From positions 1-6,932 of the forward strand of contig JAKAFG010000106.1 of NCBI GenBank assembly GCA_021818125.1: a stretch of DNA of 6,932 bases, given 5' to 3'. A program made the position numbers and the translations under genes. Every line of letters begins with the position of its first letter. The first letter of the stretch is position 1. The DNA is from Pseudomonadota bacterium (GTDB lineage: Bacteria > Pseudomonadota > Gammaproteobacteria > Acidithiobacillales > Acidithiobacillaceae). Shown piece after piece: positions 1 through 4,968 of this stretch. Under the pieces are notes generated by a model. The model made no database searches and was not told the origin of the DNA. It saw only the letters and a list, made by a program, of their open reading frames with translations.

Positions 1-312
1 CAGCGGCTTTCCGATAGCCCGCAACAACAGTGGGATATCTTTTTCCAGAATCTGGTCCTGCAGGGCCTTGCTGCCGGTAGAAACCAGTACTTTGCGCCCG
101 GAAAGCATGGCCGGCAGGAGATAAGCGAAAGTTTTGCCGGTACCTGTCCCCGCTTCAATCAAGGCGACACCGCCGTCGCGCAACGTATGGGCCACCTGCG
201 CGGCCATGGCCTGTTGCTGCTCCCGTGCCCGGAACTGCGGCAGTACTTGGGCCAGCGCCCCGGCTTGCCCCAACAGCACGGACCAGTCCTCCTCCCCGAT
301 CACTCCCGACAC
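1..312 (-). CDS. DinG/YoaA-family ATP-dependent DNA helicase, N-terminal part (runs off left edge)
   Basis: The minus strand encodes 104 in-frame residues from a GTG start (310-312) to the window edge, so only the N-terminus is present. A Q-motif-like stretch (FRAREQQQAMAAQV, residues 27-40) is followed by a Walker A loop (EAGTGTGKT, 53-61) and motif Ia-like residues (VLVSTGSKALQDQI, 75-88). This order is typical of superfamily 2 helicases of the DinG/YoaA/XPD group. Those enzymes unwind DNA using ATP and most carry a 4Fe-4S cluster, but the cysteines would lie outside the window. The start is supported by GGGAG ten bases upstream; a second GTG three codons in (301-303) is an alternative. Family membership is fairly secure, but DinG cannot be separated from YoaA on this fragment. 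It diverges from the gene at 382. Confidence 0.85.
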   Translation of the reverse strand, partial: MSGVIGEEDWSVLLGQAGALAQVLPQFRAREQQQAMAAQVAHTLRDGGVALIEAGTGTGKTFAYLLPAMLSGRKVLVSTGSKALQDQILEKDIPLLLRAIGKPL

Positions 313-329
313 CCCATTTCTGCTCCCGT

Positions 330-359
330 TTTATCGTCAGTCCTGCTATTTTTGCACAA
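330..359 (-). promoter_or_regulatory. candidate sigma70-type promoter for the dinG-like gene
   Basis: On the minus strand a TTGTGC box (354-359) is followed after 18 bases by GATAAA (330-335). The -10 box lies about 18 bases before the GTG start. Both boxes are only moderate matches to TTGACA/TATAAT, so this rests on position and spacing in the short divergent gap. Confidence 0.3.
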
Positions 360-381
360 ATTCGTGGTGAAGAGGGCATTC

Positions 382-741
382 ATGTATAAACGGCGCGCAC
401 GCATCCTGTTCTGGCATCCGACTGATCCGGCAAAGGCCCGCTATGCCGCCACGTTGGCTGAAGCCTTGGGTGCGGACTGGCTGGAAGCGAGGGCGGACGA
501 AACCGACCATGTCTGGCCCGATCTCCTCATCGCCCTCGACTGCCACGCCGCGCCAGACATCCCCCGCGCGGCACATACCCAATGCAAATACTGGCCCCTG
601 GCCCAGGATGCTTGGGAGGACGCCGTGCGCGAGCGCATCCTCGGTGTCATTGGGGGCTTTCGCTTGCTCGCCCGCATGGATCAAAGCGGGGCACCCGGCG
701 CTGCGGCCGCGTCCTTTGACAAAACCTCCGCACCGAACTAG
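382..741 (+). CDS. small protein resembling the low-molecular-weight phosphatase/ArsC fold, catalytic loop missing
   Basis: This is a 119-residue cytosolic protein. Its ATG at 382 is preceded by AGAGGG five bases upstream. The pattern recalls low-molecular-weight tyrosine phosphatases and thioredoxin-type ArsC: an N-terminal strand (RARILF, 6-11), a helix (ARYAATLAEALGA), a WPDLLIALDC strand (45-54) like the family's SDLVVTL segment, a KYWPL segment (69-73) like HWGF/HWPL, and a closing helix (AVRERILGVIGGF, 81-93) like VRDEI. The family's CX5R phosphate loop should follow the first strand. Here that place reads FWHPTDPAKAR, with no cysteine. The region between the first helix and the central strand is also short. 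If the fold call is right, the protein is probably not a phosphatase and may bind a ligand or partner instead. The last 20 residues (SGAPGAAAASFDKTS) look disordered. The ORF itself is secure; the fold assignment is inference from pattern only. Confidence 0.6.
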   Translation: MYKRRARILFWHPTDPAKARYAATLAEALGADWLEARADETDHVWPDLLIALDCHAAPDIPRAAHTQCKYWPLAQDAWEDAVRERILGVIGGFRLLARMDQSGAPGAAAASFDKTSAPN

Positions 742-832
742 ACGTTCAAAATCCGATCGTAATGTATGCGCTATAAAAATCCATTGTAGATATGCGTCGC
801 GGCCCGTCTGAGCCAACCGCCTTGCCGGCCAT

Positions 833-869
833 AAAAAACCCGCAGGCTGAAACAGAGCGCGGGTTTTTT
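833..869. terminator. bidirectional Rho-independent terminator
   Basis: A perfect 11-bp inverted repeat (AAAAAACCCGC at 833-843 and GCGGGTTTTTT at 859-869) encloses a 15-base loop; a small CTG/CAG pairing may form inside it. The T-run after the GC arm on one strand and the A-run before it on the other make it work both ways. It lies between two convergent genes (ends at 741 and 899), as expected. Confidence 0.88.
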
Positions 870-898
870 GGGGCAATGGGCAGATATTTACTTCGTCA

Positions 899-2032
899 TT
901 AGGAAGCGCTGGATACCGGCAAGCTACGCGCTCCGTCAAAATGTGCCGCCCAGTAAGGGTCATTCAGGCTCGCCACCTGGACACCCGTGCTGGGCGTCTG
1001 GGCACTGACAAAGTGCTGATGACCAATGTAGATCCCTACATGGGAATAAGGCCGATGCATCGTGTCAAAAAACACCAGATCACCAGGCCTCAGATTGACC
1101 CGGGAAACTTTCCGTAACTCAGCTGCCTGGGCATAAGAGGTGCGCGGCACCTGAATATCAAACTTCGCCAATATATATTTAACAAAGCCACTACAGTCGA
1201 ATCCAGAGGCCGGGCTCATACCACCCCAGCGGTAGGGAGCACCAATAAACCTAAGTGCGGAAACCACCATCGAGCGAGGTGACAGCCAAGAATTGGAATC
1301 AGAATGACTTTCCGTCTCTGCATACTGCCCTTCTTGCGCGATATCATTGGCTAGTTCGGCTGCGGCTCGTGGCCCGGCAGCGGCATTGCCGCTGGTTTCC
1401 AGCGCCTGCAAAGGGTGGCGCGCCCAGTGATAGGCATGGCTGGCCAACATCTCCAAGGCGAGTCGTAAGTGAGACTGCTCTGGTGCTGAAGTGGCGACTA
1501 CCGCATCAACCTCCGGCGACACGGGTTTTTCTGGAAGAACAACCGGTGCGTCATCCGTCGCCATGCCTGCCTTGACCAGCACCAGCGACTGATCGACAAA
1601 AACGGGGCTCGTTACCCTATCTACATCGGCTGCAGGAAAGGACTGTATTTTATAGTCATAGGTCGAAACAGACTGTGGTGCCGCACCTACCCCGGCAAAC
1701 TCGACGGGCGCGAGGTCCATCAACTGCAACGCCGTCGGCGTCAACGCCATATAATCGTTTTTCGGAGCACGCAATATTGTCTTATGGGCAGTTCGAAAAA
1801 CTCCCCTTTTCGCCTGTCTGACAGGCACTAACCTTTTGTTATGTGTGAACCCTATTTGCACTGTTTTCGAGTTTTTCGAAATGCTCTTATAATGGCGCCG
1901 TGCGTGGGTGTGGTGATTGATCCGATGCAAAGCCTTGTGGCCCGCCTCGTGCGGCGCCGCCTGGCACACACTGATCCCACCTAGAAACGTCAATACCGCC
2001 ACAGCAACCTGCCAGCGATGTTTCTTCTGCAT
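899..2032 (-). CDS. secreted NlpC/P60-family cell-wall peptidase
   Basis: This 377-residue exported protein probably cleaves peptide bonds in peptidoglycan stems in the periplasm. Residues 1-25 form a signal peptide: basic start, hydrophobic VAVAVLTFLGGISV, and likely cleavage after CQA. The C-terminal NlpC/P60 domain runs from about 254 to 372. Its catalytic cysteine is C280 in GFDCSGF, the histidine is H331 in YSHVGIYIG, and the third polar residue is probably H340. RPGDLVFFD (315-323) is also typical. The central 230 residues match no domain I recognise. Residues 28-80 are rich in His, Arg and Lys, suggesting contact with an acidic or anionic surface, and 150-250 looks low in structure. 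The ATG at 2032 is preceded by GGGAG at seven bases. There is no SH3, LysM or lipobox. The gene stands alone and ends at the shared terminator. Family call secure, physiological role unknown. Confidence 0.9.
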   Translation of the reverse strand: MQKKHRWQVAVAVLTFLGGISVCQAAPHEAGHKALHRINHHTHARRHYKSISKNSKTVQIGFTHNKRLVPVRQAKRGVFRTAHKTILRAPKNDYMALTPTALQLMDLAPVEFAGVGAAPQSVSTYDYKIQSFPAADVDRVTSPVFVDQSLVLVKAGMATDDAPVVLPEKPVSPEVDAVVATSAPEQSHLRLALEMLASHAYHWARHPLQALETSGNAAAGPRAAAELANDIAQEGQYAETESHSDSNSWLSPRSMVVSALRFIGAPYRWGGMSPASGFDCSGFVKYILAKFDIQVPRTSYAQAAELRKVSRVNLRPGDLVFFDTMHRPYSHVGIYIGHQHFVSAQTPSTGVQVASLNDPYWAAHFDGARSLPVSSAS

Positions 2033-2062
2033 TCCTTGTCTCCCGAATTACCTGGGAATCGC

Positions 2063-2098
2063 CGCTGCATAATCTGCCCTCTGGCTGATTATGCAGCG
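2063..2098. repeat. 12-bp-arm inverted repeat in the upstream region of the NlpC/P60 gene
   Basis: CGCTGCATAATC (2063-2074) and GATTATGCAGCG (2087-2098) are perfect reverse complements separated by 12 bases. The spacer (TGCCCTCTGGCT) can extend the stem further after one mismatch. There is no T-run, so it is not a terminator. It begins 31 bases before the ATG at 2032. Each arm contains a -10-like CATAAT, so it could be an operator overlapping the promoter, or a strong hairpin in the 5' leader. Confidence 0.8.
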
Positions 2099-2118
2099 AC
2101 ATTGCCATCTCTCATCAA
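2088..2118 (-). promoter_or_regulatory. candidate promoter of the NlpC/P60 gene
   Basis: On the minus strand TTGATG (2113-2118) precedes CATAAT (2088-2093) by 19 bases, which is longer than ideal. The -10 box sits inside one arm of the long palindrome and the -35 box overlaps the 11-bp repeat at 2107-2117. The position, about 55 bases before the start codon, is reasonable. Confidence 0.35.
2107..2117 (-). repeat. 11-bp box TGATGAGAGAT, copy 1 (minus strand)
   Basis: The minus strand reads TGATGAGAGAT here, overlapping the candidate -35 region of the NlpC/P60 gene. An identical box lies on the plus strand at 2426-2436, in front of the deacetylase operon. Each copy faces the gene it precedes, so the two may be binding sites for one regulator. 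The identity is directly visible; the function is inferred. Confidence 0.45.
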
Positions 2119-2154
2119 GAAGAAGAGAAACTTCGAGGCTACCCCCTACCTACA

Positions 2155-2179
2155 ATAAAAAAGCCGAACAAGTTCGGCT
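2155..2179 (-). terminator. Rho-independent terminator, minus strand
   Basis: Read on the minus strand, AGCCGAAC-TT-GTTCGGCT (8-bp stem, 2162-2179) is followed by a run of T with ATTGT (about 2155-2161). It stops transcription coming from the right, three bases after the stop codon of the small ORF at 2182-2412. It also shields the NlpC/P60 gene downstream from read-through. Confidence 0.78.
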
Positions 2180-2181
2180 CG

Positions 2182-2412
2182 TTATGCATACCGCGCTCTG
2201 GACGTGGAAACACGGCGACGACCCAGTGCATCGGACAGGCGAGCACCCGTACGATAACGCCCTCCCAAATCAGGTCGAATATTAGCCATTAGTAAAATCG
2301 ATGCGCCATAGTCCATACTTGGGACTATAGGTCGTATCCATGCCCGAGGCAAGACCCAATCGCTAGTGGCCTGCCGGACTTTGAATTCATCTCGTAATTG
2401 AGATATAACCAT
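2182..2412 (-). CDS. possible small protein, 76 residues, unrecognised
   Basis: The minus strand has an ATG (2410-2412) directly preceded by an in-frame TAA, then 76 codons to a TAA at 2182-2184. A good terminator begins three bases later, the usual arrangement for the end of a real transcript. Codons are mixed, including several A/T-ending ones. The protein is Arg-rich (about 14 Arg), with DYGASILLMANIRPDLGGRY in the middle and a basic tail. I recognise no family, signal peptide or membrane span. No Shine-Dalgarno sequence is visible before the ATG, which lowers confidence. A 7-bp inverted repeat (ATAGTCC at 2308-2314, GGACTAT at 2322-2328) lies within it, so the transcript could instead be a structured non-coding RNA ending at the same terminator. 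Confidence 0.35.
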   Translation of the reverse strand: MVISQLRDEFKVRQATSDWVLPRAWIRPIVPSMDYGASILLMANIRPDLGGRYRTGARLSDALGRRRVSTSRARYA

Positions 2413-2441
2413 TTACAGTTCAATGTGATGAGAGATATTGT
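2412..2441 (+). promoter_or_regulatory. candidate sigma70-type promoter of the deacetylase operon
   Basis: TTTACA (2412-2417, five of six matches to TTGACA) is followed after 18 bases by TATTGT (2436-2441, four of six to TATAAT). If used, transcription would begin near 2448, leaving a leader of about 110 bases. The 11-bp box at 2426-2436 fills the downstream part of the spacer. No nearer pair with good spacing was found before the ATG at 2558. Confidence 0.45.
2426..2436 (+). repeat. 11-bp box TGATGAGAGAT, copy 2 (plus strand)
   Basis: Identical to the minus-strand box at 2107-2117. It lies between the candidate -35 and -10 boxes of the deacetylase operon, where a bound protein could block or remodel the promoter. 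A shorter GAGATAT motif also occurs twice nearby (2400-2406 and 2432-2438), 32 bases apart. Confidence 0.45.
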
Positions 2442-2447
2442 GACTCA

Positions 2448-2557
2448 CCTCATCGACTCCGATCGCAAGACGAATACTGCGAGCGGTGGAGGGGCCAGCT
2501 TCCAGGGCGCAGAGGACGGAAAAGCCAGGCACGCGTGCTGTTTGGCAAAGGGGGCGT
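2448..2557 (+). other. long 5' leader of the deacetylase operon with hairpins
   Basis: If the promoter at 2412-2441 is used, this is an untranslated leader. It contains a 5-bp inverted repeat (TCGCA 2463-2467, TGCGA 2478-2482). Directly before the ribosome-binding site it has GCCA (2524-2527) pairing with TGGC (2543-2546) around the self-complementary GCACGCGTGC (2529-2538). The binding site AAAGGGGG (2547-2554) starts at the next base. I could not match it to a known riboswitch. Confidence 0.3.
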
Positions 2558-3334
2558 ATGGGCAAACTACGATTCTTTTTCTGGGTGCCCTTACTCGCCA
2601 TATTTTTCGCCGTGCCGGCTTGGGGATCAGGGACGGAGCGCGTCGTGCCCATCCTGCTCTATCATCGTTTTGGTCCCGTGGTGCGAGATGCCATGACCGT
2701 TCGCACGGTGGTCTTCGAGGCACAGGTTGAATATCTGAAGAGCCATGGCTATCAAATTGTCCCACTCAAGGAAGTCGTGGCATATATTCGTGGCGTTGGA
2801 CCCCCTCCCCCTCCCCATTCCGTGGTGATCACTGCGGATGACGGGCATCAGTCGGTGTACACGGACATGTTTCCCCTGGTGCAGCGCTACCATATCCCGG
2901 TGACACTTTTCATCTATCCCTCCGCCATATCCCGGGCGTCTTACGCCCTGACCTGGGATGAGTTGCGGATCATGCACGACTCAGGGCTCGTGGATATCCA
3001 GTCCCACACCTACTGGCATCCGAACTTCAAGATAGAAAAGAAACGCCTTGCCCCCCAGGCGTACGAGAAGTTCGTGGCCATGCAGTTGGAAGAATCCAGG
3101 GCGAAGCTCGATCAGGAACTGGGGATCCAGGTGGACATGCTCGCTTGGCCATTCGGGATCTACAATGAGGATCTGATCAAGAGCGCCGCGGCGGCGGGAT
3201 ATATCGCCGCCTTCACCATGGTAAGGGCGCCTGCCGGGCCATCGGATAAGGTGATGGCGCTCCCGCGCTATCTGGTCACGGACCGGGATACGGGCAAGAC
3301 ATTGGGAAGATTGTTGACCACGGACTCCAGATAA
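2558..3334 (+). CDS. exported polysaccharide deacetylase (NodB/CE4 family)
   Basis: This 258-residue protein probably removes N-acetyl groups from a polysaccharide outside the cytoplasm. Residues 1-23 form a signal peptide (KLRFFFWVPLLAIFFAVPAWG). VPILLYHRF (30-38) is the usual N-terminal strand. Motif 1 is TADDG (92-96; D94 base, D95 metal) where most relatives have TFDDG. Motif 2 is SHTYWHP (149-155), giving metal ligands H150 and H154. AWPFG (196-200) corresponds to the family's third motif. The full catalytic set therefore appears intact. Five consecutive prolines (82-86) lie just before motif 1. I chose the ATG at 2558 because it follows AAAGGGGG and begins the signal peptide; an upstream in-frame GTG at 2486 would add a non-signal extension. 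Within the family the WPFG and SHT motifs resemble PgaB's deacetylase domain, but this protein is shorter. A putative glycosyl hydrolase follows after 12 bases, clearly the same operon. Confidence 0.88.
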   Translation: MGKLRFFFWVPLLAIFFAVPAWGSGTERVVPILLYHRFGPVVRDAMTVRTVVFEAQVEYLKSHGYQIVPLKEVVAYIRGVGPPPPPHSVVITADDGHQSVYTDMFPLVQRYHIPVTLFIYPSAISRASYALTWDELRIMHDSGLVDIQSHTYWHPNFKIEKKRLAPQAYEKFVAMQLEESRAKLDQELGIQVDMLAWPFGIYNEDLIKSAAAAGYIAAFTMVRAPAGPSDKVMALPRYLVTDRDTGKTLGRLLTTDSR

Positions 3335-3346
3335 ACGAGGTGAGCT

Positions 3347-4714
3347 GTGAAGGGTTATAAAAACATAAAAAATGTATGCGCTTCGTTACTTGCAGTCTTG
3401 TTGCTCGTCTCGGGGAGCGCTGCCGCCTACAGCGGGATAGTCGTGAACGCCTTGACGTGCAAACCGATCCCAGGGGCATTTGTAACCTTGGGTGATTCGG
3501 TCGTACGCACGGTCCAGGATGGCCGTTTTGAAATCAGCGGACAAGGGACAGTGCTTGGCCTCAGGGCCTACGGCTACAGGCGCCGCGAGGTCCCCGTCGG
3601 AGATCTCAAGGCGGATGAAACCCTGTCCCTCGCGCCTTTCAAACCCAAGGCCCTTTATTTGTCTTCCTACGGAGCGGCCAACACGCGTCTGCGGGAATCG
3701 GCTCTTGATATCATCGGCAAGACAGACCTCAACGCCATAGTGATCGATGTGAAAAGCGACCGGGGAATGATTGCGTACAAGACCGACATTCCTCTGGCGA
3801 CGGAGATCGGCGCCCAAAAAATTATCACCATCAAACATATCAAGCGACTAATGGACGATTTGCACAAAGAAGGCATCTATACCATTGCCAGGATCGTGGT
3901 TTTCAAGGACAACGTCCTTGCATTGGCGCGACCGGATCTGGCCGTCAGGACCGCGGGCGGCGCCATCTGGAGGGATCGGGAAGGTCTCGCCTGGACCGAT
4001 CCTTTCAGTAAACGGGTATGGGACTACAACATCGACATCGCCGTCGAGGCCGCCAAGGATGGCTTCGACGAGATCCAGTTCGACTACGTCCGCTTTCCAG
4101 ACGCCAAGGGCCTGGTGTTTTCCCGGTCGAGCACCCAGGAAAGCCGGGTCTCGGCAATTTCCGGATTTCTCGCGGAGGCCCGCAAGCGCTTGATCCCGTA
4201 TAATGTCTTTCTTTCCGCGGATATCTTTGGTTATGTGATCTGGAACCGCAACGATACGGGGATCGGCCAGAACCTGAAGGAGATGGCGCAGCAGGTCGAT
4301 TATATCTCTCCCATGCTCTATCCATCGGGTTTTCAGTACGGTATTCCCGGCTACCCCAACCCCGTTCTCCATCCGCACCAGATCGTTTACCTCTCGCTGC
4401 GCAAGGCCGAGGAAAGAACGGGGTTGCCGACAGTGCGCTTCCGCCCCTGGCTGCAGGCATTTCGTGACTACGCCTTTGGCGGGAAACCCTTCGGGGGCGA
4501 GGAGATTGCGGCGCAGATCAATGCGGCGCAGACTTTCGGATCGGACGGATGGATGCTGTGGAACCCCCGTAATGTCTATACTACGGCAGGACTTCCGCCA
4601 AAGTCGGGGCTGGTGACAACTCTTCGCGAAGGCCACCTGAGCAATCCGGGAGGGATCGGGACGGGAATATGTTCACGCAATACGCCAGTAAAAGTAGCGC
4701 AGCTCGCGCGCTGA
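3347..4714 (+). CDS. exported putative glycosyl hydrolase, DUF4015 type, with N-terminal carboxypeptidase-regulatory-like domain
   Basis: The GTG start (3347) follows GAGGTGA at about six bases and begins 12 bases after the deacetylase stop, so translation is probably coupled. The 455-residue product has a signal peptide (1-27, cleavage after SGSAAA). A small beta domain (about 28-95: GIVVNALTCKPIPGAFVTL, then VQDGRFEI) resembles carboxypeptidase regulatory-like modules. Residues 100-417 form a TIM-barrel-like DUF4015 domain. Its hallmark strands are IVIDVKSDRG (131-140), GFDEIQFDYVRFPD (239-252, acidic residues D241/E242/D246), SADIFG (290-295), YISPMLYPSGF (319-329) and GWMLWNPRNVY (401-411). 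This family is predicted, not proven in general, to cleave glycans. With the deacetylase it recalls PgaB, whose two domains deacetylate and cleave poly-N-acetylglucosamine. The last 38 residues (after GLPP) are not domain-like and run into a broken gene, so the original C-terminus may have been altered. Confidence 0.85.
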   Translation: MKGYKNIKNVCASLLAVLLLVSGSAAAYSGIVVNALTCKPIPGAFVTLGDSVVRTVQDGRFEISGQGTVLGLRAYGYRRREVPVGDLKADETLSLAPFKPKALYLSSYGAANTRLRESALDIIGKTDLNAIVIDVKSDRGMIAYKTDIPLATEIGAQKIITIKHIKRLMDDLHKEGIYTIARIVVFKDNVLALARPDLAVRTAGGAIWRDREGLAWTDPFSKRVWDYNIDIAVEAAKDGFDEIQFDYVRFPDAKGLVFSRSSTQESRVSAISGFLAEARKRLIPYNVFLSADIFGYVIWNRNDTGIGQNLKEMAQQVDYISPMLYPSGFQYGIPGYPNPVLHPHQIVYLSLRKAEERTGLPTVRFRPWLQAFRDYAFGGKPFGGEEIAAQINAAQTFGSDGWMLWNPRNVYTTAGLPPKSGLVTTLREGHLSNPGGIGTGICSRNTPVKVAQLAR

Positions 4715-4925
4715 CCCAGAAAGGCTCCATGATCATACCGGATTTACCGGGACGCTCCTGTGGATCGACCCGGTATCCAGGACCTATGTGATCATCCTGA
4801 CGAACCGAGTCTATCCCTTCGGCAACAGCAACACCGGCTTTCTCAGGGAATCAGTGGGGCCGAGCAATGTGCAAACCGGCATGGGAGATCGGGAGCGCCA
4901 CTATGTGAAGAAAGTTTTCGGGTAA
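4698..4925 (+). pseudogene. C-terminal remnant of a serine beta-lactamase-family (class C/esterase-like) protein
   Basis: An open stretch with no upstream start, entered from a TAG at 4695-4697, encodes a recognisable C-terminus. HTGFTGT (from 4734) is the family's H/K-T-G motif 3 region, followed by LLWIDPVSRTYVIILTNRVYP, the signature last strands of the beta-lactamase fold in AmpC-, EstB- and penicillin-binding-like serine hydrolases. It ends at TAA 4923-4925, 65 residues after CAT at 4728. The SXXK and YXN motifs and all the rest of the protein are absent. A neighbouring frame just upstream (from ATG 4669) reads MFTQYASKSSAARAL, like the family's segment just before the HTG motif, suggesting a frameshift plus deletion near 4725. 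The remnant overlaps the end of the DUF4015 gene. It is very unlikely to be functional. Confidence 0.8.
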
Positions 4926-4949
4926 TCGTCCTGTGAGTGGATAGATCAT

Positions 4950-4968
4950 CCGTTACGCAGTAACACGG
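4950..4968. repeat. small inverted repeat between convergent genes
   Basis: GTTAC (4952-4956) and GTAAC (4960-4964) form a 5-bp hairpin around GCA, just after the rppH stop on the minus strand. There is no T-run on either side. It may end the rppH transcript weakly or block 3' exonucleases; otherwise it is incidental. Confidence 0.3.

Noticed and set aside
346..963. A 205-codon open frame on the minus strand across the dinG-like/LMW-like gap and the terminator
   Set aside because: It reads through the divergent promoter gap, opposite the better-supported gene at 382-741, and through the bidirectional terminator. Its product has no recognisable motif. It is a by-product of GC-rich coding sequence.
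2162..2179. Integron attC-like site (AGCCGAAC...GTTCGGCT)
   Set aside because: The right arm GTTCGGCT does not fit the GTTRRRY core, there is no second pair of inner boxes, and the T-run makes a terminator the simpler reading.
2442..2557. Known riboswitch (c-di-GMP-I, guanidine or fluoride class) before the deacetylase operon
   Set aside because: The conserved cores of these classes, as I remember them, are not present. Only generic hairpins can be supported.
2486..2557. Upstream GTG start (2486) for the deacetylase
   Set aside because: It would put 24 hydrophilic residues before a well-formed signal peptide, and the ATG at 2558 has a strong AAAGGGGG site.
2033..2557. Insertion-sequence or prophage remnant in the large gap
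   Set aside because: No transposase-like reading frame, terminal inverted repeats with target duplications, or integrase motif was seen. The repeats found are better explained as regulatory.
3848..4636. A 262-codon open frame antisense to the DUF4015 gene
   Set aside because: The plus strand carries clear family motifs along the whole stretch, and the antisense product has no known pattern or ribosome-binding site.
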